From Bidens hawaiensis (Eukaryota; Streptophyta; Magnoliopsida; Asterales; Asteraceae): a stretch of DNA of 64,000 nt. This document shows, in pieces, positions 34,998-45,224 of this stretch (position 1 is the stretch's first letter; every line of letters starts with the position of its first letter). The notes under the pieces are model-generated. The model saw nothing but the letters and a program-made list of their open reading frames with translations. It did no database searches and had not been told where the DNA came from. The position numbers and the translations under genes are program-made. The stretch spans positions 62,001-126,000 of the forward strand of contig JAIQDT010004244.1 in assembly GCA_021521415.1 (NCBI GenBank), in the 5' to 3' direction.

Positions 34998-35933
34998 GAA
35001 GAGTCGGGATTTAAAATAATATGCATAAGTTTGAAGCATTTAAGTAAATGAATAATGTTTATAAAATTTTCCCAAGAGTAAAATAACCAAGCATATCAAA
35101 CGAGTTGACCTCCCATGAGCTTTCCAAGGCAATTTGAATGGCCCAACTAAATAAAGCAACATAAAGTTTGAGAATTGGCCTTCAATGAGCGTTCCATGGC
35201 AATTTGTTGACCCAATTCAAATAACGAGTAAATAACAATTGAGTTGGTCAGCCCATGAGCGTGTACATGGCATTTAACTGACCCAACTAATTAACGAATT
35301 ATCGAATCAATGGAGTTGTTCGGACCATGAGCATTACACGGTATTTAACCGACCCAACTAAATATCAAATCAAAGAATCAAATATAAGTAGTTGGTGTAT
35401 CTCGCGAACCACCCCGCACGATATGTTCCAACACAAAAATCAAATCGAAAATGGTTTAAAAATGGATAATTGGAGTGCCCATGGATTTTTCACCCAGCTA
35501 AGCATTTAAAATAATTTAAAAACACAATTTGGAAGTAACCGTTTAGCCAGTTATGTTTACCACGCAACCGTTTAGCCGATTACGGGTACCACTTAAAGTT
35601 ATAGTTGTACGATATTTGTCATACCCCCATGCTTCAAGGTGAAGGAGCAAAACAAAACACGAGAATTCTTAAGCAATTTCCCACAATAAAAAAAATAATC
35701 TACCAAAATAAGAGATTTTGAAAATATTTTGAATGTGAGGCATAGCCTCGGAATTTGTATGTGTGTGCAATAAATAGATAAGACAAAGCATAATAAAATA
35801 ATTAATCTAATTAAGCTGTAAACAATTTAAATAGCACATAAGACAATTTAGGTAAGCACGTATAGGGTCCTATGCATATGTCTAGGACAATTACTAACGA
35901 CCTATCTTATAACCTTCGGCTCAGATACCAATC
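34998..35933 (-). other. RT-A internal region near the 5' LTR, with about 70 bp tandem repeats
   Basis: Four diverged units start at about 35102, 35171, 35241 and 35312; each has a CCATGAGC-like word followed by GGCA/GGTATTT and TGACCCAACT. No gag frame. The primer-binding site is at 35919-35930. Confidence 0.65.
35919..35930 (-). promoter_or_regulatory. Primer-binding site of RT-A, one mismatch
   Basis: Minus strand TGGTATCTGAGC, one base different from the initiator Met-tRNA complement TGGTATCAGAGC, three bases from the LTR at 35934. Confidence 0.75.
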
Positions 35934-37936
35934 TGTCACACCCCAACCTAAGGCGGAAATGCTGGTGCATGATCCGATTTCTCACAGCTCGAAGATACTA
36001 TCATACATAAAAGGTGACAATATCTAATTAATTATTTTATCAACAGAATACACACAATATCCAAATAGAACAAACAATTTAAATACATGAATGTAAGCTC
36101 AAATAATGATTATATTGTTTATATCCTAAGGTCTGTCCAACTTTAATCTTCAATACAAGCAACCTGCATATGCGTAGAAAATGGAGTTTGTCAACAACAC
36201 ATGTTGAGTGAGATGATCACCAATTTTAACACAACAAATAGTTATATAGTAAATAGATAATAAATGATAAGTGTTAAAAGCCCAAACCAATCTATGTGGT
36301 AATAATCAATCAAATCATAACAAAAATATATCAACCATAAACACAACCAAAGACTAACCCAAGACTTGCTGGTGTGCCAATGAATCATGGCCAAGCGAAT
36401 CGGGCATTGATTACGATGACTAAAGTTTGTCGTTTTACCTTCGCCAAGCGAATTGGGCTCCGGTTACTAAGACGGTCGTATGATCATACTAATGAGAACC
36501 CTAAACAAGGGGATATGTTGAACGTCTCCAAATGTTGTCAAGTAAACAATTAAACATGTAGCAATTATCAAATAGCATTCAACTGATATTCACACAATGA
36601 TTATGTTTGCGAGTTTGTGTATATATATAAGATAGAAAATATGAGTAAGTACGCATATGTCCCAAAAAATTTTGAAAACAGTGTTTAAAAAGGGGAATGA
36701 TCAAACTCACCTTAGATTAACGACAAACGAATATAAATACGAATAAGCGAGCTAACGAATAAGCGAGTCGTCCACTACATGTCAAACGATATAGACAATT
36801 CAGAATATGAGATTTTAGGATATGATAATATAAATAAAAACGAACTCGTTGCCGCTGGAATCAATCCAAACGGACATTTAGAATTCAAGTTATGTTTATT
36901 TTAAGATTTAAGCGAGCTGGTACTGACCAGAATCCAAACAGTGATTCGGAAGTCGGATTTTGGTCAGTAGCCTTAAAATTATGTTACGGGAATAAAAGTC
37001 TTCTGGACCAAACGTTGAATCCGAACAGAAGTATGAGAAAACGTAAAGTCAAACTTGTGATTGTTTTGCCCTTTAACGGGTTTTAAACAATTTGACCAGT
37101 CAACACCCTTCAACCACCGAAATTGATTGAAGTTTATTGACTAGGGAATATATATGAATGATTCCTATGTTTACAACTTACCCGGAAAGCGAAAGAACAA
37201 AGAGATATGACGAGTCAACGGTCCACACGCATGCAAAGTTAAACGAACGAGCTTGTATCTTCAACAATAAATCAAAAACCGAAGAAGATGATGAAGGTTG
37301 GAGGTAGGTGACGGCTGGATGGTCTTTATAGGGTTTGGATAAAGGTTTGTGGCAGAGATTATGAGTCTTGTTTTTATAAGAATATAAAAAAACGAACCAT
37401 ATTTGGAAGATTTACTCGTTTAAGTAGCTAGATACGATATTAATGACCAAATCAATGAAATAAGTTGTAGATTTCGTGAATGATCAGAAATTATGAATAT
37501 GGACTTGTATTTTAGTTATAATCATTTTCTTGAACCTTAATTTACTTGATTTATGCCAAAAATAAGCGATTTGGATGTTAAAAATAAATTAGGAAATAAA
37601 ATAAACTATTTAATGAGGAAATCTAGTACAATAACTAACAAAATTTGGCTTGGACACCAAGAAAACAAAATTGGACCAACTATAACATTTCTTGGATTTT
37701 AAGTTTCGTTAATTTAATCGAAAATAGGAAAGAATTGACAAAATTAGTCCATTTAGTTCCCGAAAATGCGATTTTTAGCCGTTTTAAGCAATTTTAAGAG
37801 TTTCAAAGGATTATTTGGCATGATTGAAAGTTATGGAATTATAAAATAAGTTAAATACAAGTTTTAATCATTTCAAAAGATCCGAATTACATTCTCGAAT
37901 CGATTTAAACAAATATGAAAAATCCGAGATGTTACA
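35934..37936 (-). repeat. RT-A 5' LTR (2003 bp), uninterrupted
   Basis: Collinear with 16991-18691 plus 27820-28140. It serves as the empty-site control for the RT-B insertion: the sequence around TCTAG is continuous here. Confidence 0.92.
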
Positions 37937-37941
37937 CCTAT

Positions 37942-38613
37942 GGGCGCGTTCGTTTCACGGAATGGAATGGAATTGGAATTTGTATAGGATTTGGAATTTG
38001 AAGGAATCGGATTTGGAATCTAAACATTCCTATAGGAATTGGAATTTGAAGGATTTGAAATCCCATTACATTCTTGATGTGTTCGTTTGACAAATGAATT
38101 GGAATCGGTTTTTTTTAATGAGAACAACGAATAAAACATTTTAGTTTTTCATTTTTTTTGTTTTCGATTTATGTTTTGAGTTATGAATTTTTTATTATTA
38201 CTTTTGAATATTTTTTGAGGGGTTTTAAAAACCCCTCAAAAAGATATTCAAAAATAATAATAAAAAATAAAAACCCCTCAAAAAAATATTCAAAAATAAT
38301 AATAAAAAATTCATAACTCAAAATATATATCGAAAACAAAAAAAAAATACAACTAAAATGTTTTATTCGTTGTTCTCGTTAAAAAAAAACCTCGAGAAAA
38401 GATGCCAACGAATTTACTTGAAATCCTCCACATTTTGGAAGGATTTAGAATCCCTTGATTTAAAGGAATTGAATTCCTATTCCAATTCCTTGACAACAGA
38501 AGGCACCAAAAGGAAATTAAGATTCCAATTCCAACGAAACGAACATGTCATGTCATTGGATTTTATTTCCAATTCCTTTTAATTCCTATGAATTCTGTAA
38601 AATGAACGCGCCC
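37942..38613. mobile_element. Long hairpin MITE
   Basis: Ends are inverted: GGGCGCGTTCGTTTCACGG on the left and, read in reverse, GGGCGCGTTCATTTTACAG on the right. The arms are full of GGAATTGGAATT-type words and the centre (TTTGAGGGGTTTT/AAAACCCCTCAAA) is palindromic, so nearly all 672 bp fold. The class matches common plant hAT or PIF/Harbinger-type MITEs; I cannot decide because the flanking duplication is unclear. Its left end touches the RT-A target duplication. Confidence 0.65.
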
Positions 38614-39430
38614 TAAAGGTATTAATGTTGATTCTAGTTTAAATTTCCTCCATGATTCTAGAGGTGGATTTTGCTTTATTTTAATGCTTAATGGTAGCTA
38701 ATTGAGAATTTTTTAATGCGTATTAATCAGTGGCAAAAGGATTCTAGTTAACCTCAGAGCTTGTGTCTATTGTGGTGGATAAAGGAGGCTGTACGAAGTC
38801 ATGGAAGGTTTTTGGATGGTTGTTTGTATTTGGGTTAAAGTGAATGTTTGGATAATTTTTGTATGTTAGTGAATTCTTTAGACCAATAGGTCAATATGGA
38901 TGATTTAGCCTTTTAAGCTATTTATAAAATTGTTCTTTGTCTGGTATATTTTATTATAATTTGTGTTTATATGATTTTGATATTGATGGATTAAAGGATT
39001 GAATGGTGATGATGCTGGTTAAATATATATCAAAAAATTGAATGAAAACCCTATTTAATGCCTTATTAGTCCACACAACAAACCGTCTTAGTAGGCTTTA
39101 ATATGACGCCTAATTATTTATTTTAAAACTCAAATTCTGCATACATACATATAATTGTGTACTAATACTCGTTAAACAAAATATAAATTTGTATTAACTA
39201 GCAATACTTAATAACCAAGTAGTGGTTAAAGAGCTTTAAATGCTTAGATATTATTTAATGAATGCTTTGAGATGTTTTCTAAATTCATAGGTAAATATTA
39301 AAGAGCATTAAGTGCTAATTTGATATTATCAACAATAACACAAAATTAATTGCACGATTTTCAATTCAAATAAGTGCTAATTTGATACCATCAACAAAAA
39401 CACCAGAATTAATCAAGAATAAATGCCTAC
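38614..39430. other. Unassigned AT-rich DNA
   Basis: No gene recognised. A 40 bp word (TAAGTGCTAATTTGATA..ATCAACAA) is directly repeated at about 39311 and 39372, just downstream of the transporter exon. Confidence 0.3.
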
Positions 39431-39650
39431 CGTCACCTTTATCATTGGCATGCAAAACAATTGTCACAAACTTAATAACCGAAATTAGTGTGATGGTGTA
39501 GAAGATCAAAGACAAAACACCCAAGATGTCATCTTGGTGTTTGATCCCATTAGTAAAGGTGCTTGAGAACACGTACAATGGTGATGTCCCGAGGTCCCCA
39601 TAGACCACCCCGATACTTTGGAACGCAAGTCTTAGTATAACTCCCCAATC
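39431..39650 (-). pseudogene. HAK/KUP potassium-transporter exon fragment
   Basis: Between a splice acceptor (AG at 39651-39652) and a donor (GT at 39429-39430) the minus strand is open and encodes the conserved first membrane region of the HAK/KUP/KT family of K+ uptake transporters: [19 protein letters not shown], then [17 protein letters not shown], then the second membrane helix and NDKGDG. The [13 protein letters not shown] signature is intact. The expected next exon (starting GTFALYSL) is not found downstream and no continuous upstream exon is adjacent, although first-exon-like pieces of the same family lie at 51.1-51.9 kb. A full protein has 750-850 residues and about 12 helices, so this is a remnant or one exon of a broken gene. 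LHANDK and ISVIKF look slightly diverged from family consensus. Confidence 0.8.
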
Positions 39651-39736
39651 CTTAGTTTACACAAATATTTCATTAGCAATAATATTATATCAAAAAGTCA
39701 AGAAAATGTAATTTATTAATTAATATGTAATAACTA

Positions 39737-40203
39737 ATGGTGTTTGTGGTACGGTTTTAGGTTGAAACCAAACCAAAAACCAAAGCTTTGGTTTTAGATT
39801 TTTGAAACCGTTCGGTTTTTGTTTTGATTTCGGATCGGTTTCGGTTTTTGCCATTTGAGCTTGAAAATTTTAGTTCGAAAAGAATGTTCCGAAAATAATG
39901 AACTTAGGTATAAATAATTGTGTTAATTGTTAACTAATACACTATTATACATTTGGCCAAAAGTATTTAAGTTACATATTTATTAAATTCTTATAAATTA
40001 CTTAATTTAAAATAAAAGACAAGAAAACAAAAATCTAGAAATTCGGTTCGATTTGTTCGGTTTTTATCACATGCAAAACCAAAACCTAACCGTTGGTTTG
40101 GTTTTTACAAAAATATAAAACCAAACCGTCGTTTTTTGTTTCAGTTCGGTTTTTTTCCTGTTTTCTCGGTTTCGGATTGATTTTTCGGTTTCTTGCACAC
40201 CCT
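39737..40203. mobile_element. hAT-like non-autonomous element
   Basis: Ends are loosely inverted (GGTGTTTGTGG..CGGTTTTAGG left; reverse of the right end GGTGTGCAAGAAACCG) and the body is made of ACCAAACC/GGTTCGGTTTT words in both orientations, typical of the GGTGTGCAAA-type hAT MITEs of plants. No coding sequence. Confidence 0.45.
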
Positions 40204-40214
40204 GTACTACTAAC

Positions 40215-40735
40215 CTATGTAGCCCGGGAACGGGTACGGGATCAGGATACGGGGACGTTACGGGTACGGGAAACGGCAAAATATTAAAAATTCAAAATAC
40301 GGGTACGGCAAATAAAAATATAAAAAATTACAAATATATTAAAAAAAAGTCCAAAGTAGATTTATATTATATAATGTGCAATATCCAAAAAAAATAAAAC
40401 ATCAACGTGAAGAATAAAGATGATATAATATTCTTTGCGACAAGGAAGTCACAGTTGATAAAAAAGAATGAAAGGGTTTTAAGTTTTCTGCCGTCAAACT
40501 TCAATATTTATAATATTATCTTTGGAAGTTGAACAGTTTAATAAAAAAAAACCCTAGATCTTATAACGAAACGTTTTGGAAACTCTGAACATACCGTCCC
40601 CAAATCCCGAAATCGTGTTACCTCCCGTCCCCTTTTTACGGAAACGGCCGGGAAACGTTTCGGCGGCGTTTCGCCGGCGTTTCCGTCCCAGGCGCGTCCC
40701 CGGGACGGGGACTCCACTTCCATCGGCGTTTTGGT
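40215..40735. mobile_element. GC-rich-ended non-autonomous element
   Basis: Left end rich in ACGGGTACGGG, right end in CCCGTCCC/GTTTCCG/CCCCGGGACGGGG words that are roughly complementary; AT-rich centre. Probably another MITE-like unit. It is fused to the S-protein-homolog fragment that follows. Confidence 0.35.
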
Positions 40736-40740
40736 GCATC

Positions 40741-40911
40741 GAAGCTGCGCATTTTCATGTCTTTGACATTAAAATAGGAAAAATTGTTGGTCACGATCTT
40801 CACGCAAGCACACATGTTTATTGGCTATTAAAACCCGATGGGTATTACTTGTCAAAAGAAAATAAATCGGAAAATGATCTGGCAAGGATGTTTAGAGGAT
40901 CTTGGCGGTAA
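40741..40911 (+). pseudogene. S-protein homolog (plant self-incompatibility S1 family), C-terminal fragment
   Basis: The last 55 codons of this open frame (HFHVFDIKIGKIVGHDL, then STHVYWLLKPDGYYLSKEN, ending MFRGSW) match the C-terminal half of plant S1-type secreted proteins: a VFD strand followed by an aromatic WLLKPDGYYLS strand. A fuller but frameshifted copy with the N-terminal DDLG and TTLFGG motifs is at 48436-48727. Signal peptide and N-terminal half are missing here; a MITE-like sequence replaces them, although the frame stays open into it. Family members are small, secreted, Cys-containing proteins, and the founding poppy member acts in pollen rejection. A pseudogene fragment. Confidence 0.65.
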
Positions 40912-41762
40912 AAGATATTTTCAAGTTTTCTATTTAATAATATTTTATATATTTTGTTTCCATTATAAAAAAAATCTGATAATAATATTCAATGGAGACT
41001 CAAGTTCGATATGCACTTCTATCATTTTTGGTGGATATTGACAATTAAATATTTGAGCTAGGCCTTGCGAGGTTGTCAGTTTGAATCTCAAGCCCACCCA
41101 GGTGGGTTTTAGTCTTACCTTGTGTTACGTCAAAGAATAATGCTCTTGTGGTGTCACAATGACTGTCAAGTGGCTGCCGGCGGTATAGTTTCTCGGGGGA
41201 ACGTCCAAGACAAGCTATGAAGCCAGTGTGAGTCCAGTTAAGATAATATAGCCTGGCCATAGTGAGGCAACATAGTGAGACAACAGAGCTCTCAAAATTA
41301 TAGGATACGATGGCCTAACACACAAAAATAGTCGTCGTTCTAATAACATAAAGTTATATTAATTCTATGTTTATTAACTCTCATACAACATTAATTTATG
41401 GTTATTTGTGTTTTGCATTTATTATACTTATCATATTGTTTGATTTATAAATGGGAGAATGATGAAAGCAATCGTTGACAAACGCTAAAAGCAATGAGCA
41501 ACTAATGACATAAAAAGCTTAAGTTTCTTATGGGTTAAATATAGGGGTAAAATTGCCTTTTAAAATGGGTCGAATGGTGTAAATTTTTTTCCTAAGTGTC
41601 TTTCTTTCTGTGTATTGGGTGGCTTGTGCTTGTAGCTTCTTGCTACTTTGCTTTACCTTTTAATGAAATTGCTGTAAAAAAAAAACTAATGTATTCAATC
41701 TCGATGTCGGGCAAATAAAATTCAATAGCAAGATATCATAGTATTAATTGGCTTAAGTTCTT
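40744..41762 (+). repeat. Segmental duplication, copy 1 (pairs with 48562-49585)
   Basis: S-protein-homolog 3' half, a SINE and about 400 bp beyond it match 48562-49585 in the same order and orientation, with scattered substitutions and small indels. Landmarks shared include GAGCAACTAATG-like and GCTTGTAGCTTCTTG words. Confidence 0.85.
40985..41345 (+). mobile_element. SINE family 2, copy within the duplication
   Basis: Matches the SINE at 43354-43740 in reverse orientation: shared words include GAGGTTGTCAGTTTGAAT, TGACTGTCAAGTGGC and CAGTGTGAGTCCAGTTAAGA, ending AGTCGTCGTTCTAA. The tRNA-like 5' head is missing or too diverged to recognise. Confidence 0.75.
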
Positions 41763-41869
41763 TTAAAATAATTAAATGATTATAGAGGTGTTAAATATTT
41801 CTTGTAATAAATTTCCCACTACTTTCATATAGAACCACATGTAAGGATACTTTCATATAAATTATTATC

Positions 41870-42235
41870 TATGTTTATTTCCGATACTATAACGAGTCTA
41901 TTCGATACATATCGAATTCGCGTTGATTCGCTGCCGCAACGTTCGTGCTTTACCGACCACTTAAAAGCCGTTCCACATGATGTTGTTTTCAGTATCATAA
42001 GCTATATGAGTGCGCTATTATACTATATTCACGTCGGATCTCCGCCACAACGCATGTGTGTGTGTGTTTTTTAATATGTTAATTTGATGTATCTAGGTTT
42101 GACGAATTATTTTTTTTGTTTAGTTCCGGTTATGTAACATTATACTCACCGAATTCACATTGACTTACTGCCGCAACGCGCATATAAACAGCCAAACATC
42201 ATTACCCGACGCAACGCGCCAGGTAAGTCACCTAG
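41870..42235 (+). mobile_element. Helitron 3' terminal region
   Basis: The stretch contains several GCCGCAACG / GCAACGCGC words and ends CACCTAG (CTAG at 42232-42235) followed by T, like Helitron 3' ends known in plants. The hairpin is weak and the 5' end is not located. Confidence 0.4.
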
Positions 42236-43148
42236 TTTTTTATAATGCATAAAACCTTTTACAACATTTCATTAAAAAAATCACAATTTGTTGAAAAAAT
42301 ATTACTTTTAAATTTTTTGAACCAAACTATTTATTGAAATTTTCAAACTTTTGGACAAAGCTATAAAAGAGTAATATACGGGATATAGTAAAATTGGATT
42401 ATGTTTTATCTTTTATGAGTAAAAAAAATATTTAATGCATGAAACCTATTTAATCCTTTTTCAAATACTAGAATAGTATTAAAGTAACATTGTTTTTCTT
42501 AATCATGTTGACACAAATTTGTTTGTGAAAGATCTAAAGAAGATATTCGAGTCAACCCAACTCCACCCATACAAAAAATACCTGTTTTGATCCATTATCT
42601 AACCAGCCGGACCCAGATAGTAAGATGGATTACCCATCAATAGAGCAAAGCCCGAAAGCAAGAAGATCTTCTAAAGTTGAAAAACTAATCTAATACGGTT
42701 CTAGAAGTTAATAAACTAGCAGGTAGTAAGATGGTGTTGCCGTTCTAGAAGTTCTTTAACCAGAAACGAACCGGGAACGATTTTCACCCAAATTTTAGAA
42801 CCGAACCCGAAATACAACAATACGGTTCGGGTTCGGTTCCTCAGTTCTGGCAGTTTAGAACCATGAATTCATCACCTCTCCCTGCTATCCAGGTAAAATA
42901 CCTATGATTGAAATATAAAATAAAAGTTAAGTGACATAATTCAAACAAAAATTTACACTATCGATTTAATTGGGATGCTTCTGAAAACTAGTTACTAAAT
43001 TGTGAGATAATCCCCCCCCCCCTTTTTTTAAAGGCATGAGCCTCATGGGAGACTGGGTCAGGACAAGCATTATAGCCGGTCATGTTATTCTTCATTATTT
43101 TTCCTGCGTTGCAGCCGAGCATTTATTAATAGAAAAACCGCATCCCGA
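42236..43148. other. Non-coding DNA upstream of the RING-H2 remnant
   Basis: AT-rich, with ACCGAACCCGAA / GGTTCGGGTTCGG words at about 42780-42850 that suggest another hAT-like MITE remnant. A C-run/T-run lies at 43012-43028. A second open frame from 43036 overlaps the start of the RING region in another phase and contains a hydrophobic stretch (IIAGHVILHYF), perhaps the lost membrane segment of the gene. Confidence 0.3.
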
Positions 43149-43828
43149 ATGGCCTCGAGTGTCCCAAAGCAGGGTAAAATTCCGGGGGTGGTACGTCGGT
43201 CGGAGATGAAATTAAGTTCGGCAGCAGATTGTCCTATTTGCCTAGGAGAATTTAGTGAATGTGAGAAGATGAAAATTTGGCCAAAGTGTAAGCACTTGTT
43301 TCATGTTAAATGTTTAGATAAATGGCTTGTGTCACATTCATCTTGCCAACATGTTTTTTTTAGAACGGCGACTTTCTTATATTTAGAATATTGTGCTCTT
43401 CAAATTTGGAGAGCCCCGATACCCCACTCTGGCCATACTATGTTGTCTTAACCGGGCCCACGCTGGCTTCAGAGTTTGGCTTGGGCGTTCCCTCGGGAAA
43501 CCATACCGCCGACTGCCACTTGACATCCGTTGTGCCACCACAAGAGCAGAACTCTCTGGCGTAACACACGGTGGGACGAAAACCCGGGTAGGCTCAGGAT
43601 TCAAACTGACAACCTTTGAACAAGGCCTAGCTCAAATCCTTCATTGCCAATATCCACCCAAATATGACACAAGTGGGATTCGAACTTGAGTATCCACGGG
43701 AGAACCCAAGCCTCTTATCACTAGGCCACAAGTGGGAGATATCTTGCCTAACATGTAGGCAGCTTTTATTTGTACTTGTAATTATAAAGCTTATTATATT
43801 TAAGTTTAGATTAAAGTTGGTTAGTTAA
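43149..43828 (+). pseudogene. RING-H2 finger (ATL-type E3 ligase) gene interrupted by a SINE
   Basis: From ATG 43149 the frame encodes a RING-H2 domain: C28-x2-C31-x15-C47-x-H49-x2-H52-x2-C55-x10-C66, then the frame enters a SINE at 43354. The last ligand pair resumes beyond it: at 43745 the codons read C-x2-C (CLTCRQ), in frame with the first part, ending at TAA 43826-43828. ATL proteins are membrane-anchored ubiquitin ligases using this domain to bind the E2 enzyme. Expected N-terminal membrane helix is absent in this frame, though a hydrophobic stretch lies just upstream in another phase (43036-43148), suggesting an additional frameshift. The insertion splits the C66-x2-C69 zinc pair and kills the finger. 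Confidence 0.85.
43354..43740 (-). mobile_element. SINE family 2, full copy with target duplication
   Basis: Minus strand: tRNA-like head with A box TGGCCTAGTGATA (43717-43729) and B box AGTTCGAATCC (43677-43687), a GC-rich body of about 300 bp, and an A tail (eight T at 43354-43361 on the plus strand). Flanked by ATCTTGCCAACATG (43340-43353) and ATCTTGCCTAACATG (43741-43755), a 14-15 bp target duplication with one base difference. Confidence 0.9.
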
Positions 43829-44261
43829 TATACGTGCAAATGAATAAAAAACAACTGGTAGTGTTAATTAGTGGTGTAGAAAAAATTATAATGGTCAAAT
43901 AATATGTAAATTAACTAAATGAAACTTTTCATAATTAATGATGATACTCACCTTACACAAAAATACATTATGTGTTATAGTGTTGTCAGTTGTTATAAAT
44001 AGAACCATTTTAATTTTAGAGAAGATGCTCAATAATACAGTGAGTTTTTGAAATTAGTCACATGTTGTCCATTACCATTTTGATTTTTGAAACACAAATG
44101 AAATTAAGAACAGCTAGAAAAGGAAACCGCATGAAAGGAACAACAACAGAAATAGTGATGACATAGACTATTTATAACCTTTTGTGCGTGCTAATAAATT
44201 TGATAATATATATTGATTATAAACTTGTTTTAGAAAATGCAACTTAAAACTTAACAAAATA
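43829..44261. other. AT-rich DNA without recognised content
   Basis: No open frame, repeat or motif of note in either strand. Confidence 0.4.
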
Positions 44262-44944
44262 TTAGGGGTGAGCAAGATAAGGGTCAGACCACTGAAACCC
44301 TTTTACCCGACTCGTAAAACCCTTAAATAGACTCGTATATATAATATGGGTCGGGTAAACGGTATTTAAATTTCACCTTAAAGGGTAAAAGGGTTTCAAG
44401 GATCCGACCCTTTTTCAAACTCTTGACTCGTTTACTAGTTTCTAGATAGATATACATCAGATTCGCGATTAATCTGAAATGTAGGAGAGGCTTGTATTTT
44501 TATATATGATTCATCATAAATTTCCCAACTACTAAGAAAAATAAAAATAAAAGGCCATACTGCTAATTGGAAACATATATGTATGAAAATCACTGAATTG
44601 TTCTCTACATGTAATTTGTGAATGTGAATATTATTTGTATCGGTTCAAATGGTTGATAAACTTTCGAAGTTAGAGTTTACTGTGTTATTAAATGAAAGTA
44701 TAATTGTTTTAGGATTCATATATTAAAGTCATATATGAGATATGCGACTAGTAAATGCAGAAAAGAAGCTGCGATTACTGCTTTAAAAGGTAAAGGGTTG
44801 GACCCTTGAAACCCTTATTTATACCCGACCCTTATATTGTTTGGAGGGTAGGGTCTCGGGTTCACATTTCTTCCTAAAAGGGTAAATGGTCCGGACAGGG
44901 TATTAGGTAAAAGGGTAGGGTCTTACCCTTTAAACAGTCCTAGT
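44262..44944. mobile_element. hAT-like MITE remnant
   Basis: Both ends are built from AAGGGT/ACCCTT words in opposite orientation (TAGGGGTGAGCAAGATAAGGG left; reverse of the right end TAGGACTGTTTAAAGGGTAAG). The TAGGGGTGAGCA start is typical of plant hAT MITEs. AT-rich centre. Confidence 0.45.
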
Positions 44945-45139
44945 TTTTTCAATGCTTGTCCTTTAGCAAACTTAATGACAGAAAACATCCCAGTTAAATT
45001 TTCTTATTAAATTTGATCATGCGTAAGAAACAAGAGGGCAGTTTTGGAATTTTGCAAATTTTATCTTTTTTTTAATAATGAACTTTAACCTAAGAGGACT
45101 TTGCCTTTGGCTATAGATCTAATGTGTTGAGGTTTTTAG

Positions 45140-45223
45140 TTTTGTTGTGAAAAGAAAACATGGGTGGTTCTTTGTGTCAAGTTTTGTTGTGAAAAGTAAA
45201 CATGGATGGTTATTTGTGTCATA
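45140..45223. repeat. 42 bp tandem duplication
   Basis: TTTTGTTGTGAAAAG at 45140 recurs at 45182, with AAACATGG.TGGTT.TTTGTGTCA following each time. Confidence 0.9.
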
Positions 45224-45224
45224 G

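Larger units (their letters stand above)
16991..37936 (-). mobile_element. Non-autonomous LTR retrotransposon RT-A, with three nested insertions
   Basis: 3' LTR: 16991-18691 plus 27820-28140 (split by RT-B). Internal region: 28141-28261, 30413-32343 and 34998-35933, split by two solo LTRs. 5' LTR: 35934-37936. The LTRs start TGTCGCACCCCAACC / TGTCACACCCCAACC and end GATGTTACA. Flanks are CCTAA (16986-16990) and CCTAT (37937-37941), a 4/5 target duplication. After subtracting the nested elements the internal region is only about 3 kb and has no gag or pol, which makes this a LARD-like non-autonomous element that must borrow proteins from a relative. Confidence 0.85.

Noticed and set aside
43677..43729. 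A tRNA gene
   Set aside because: A and B boxes are present but no cloverleaf closes, and the unit has a SINE body, A tail and target duplication.
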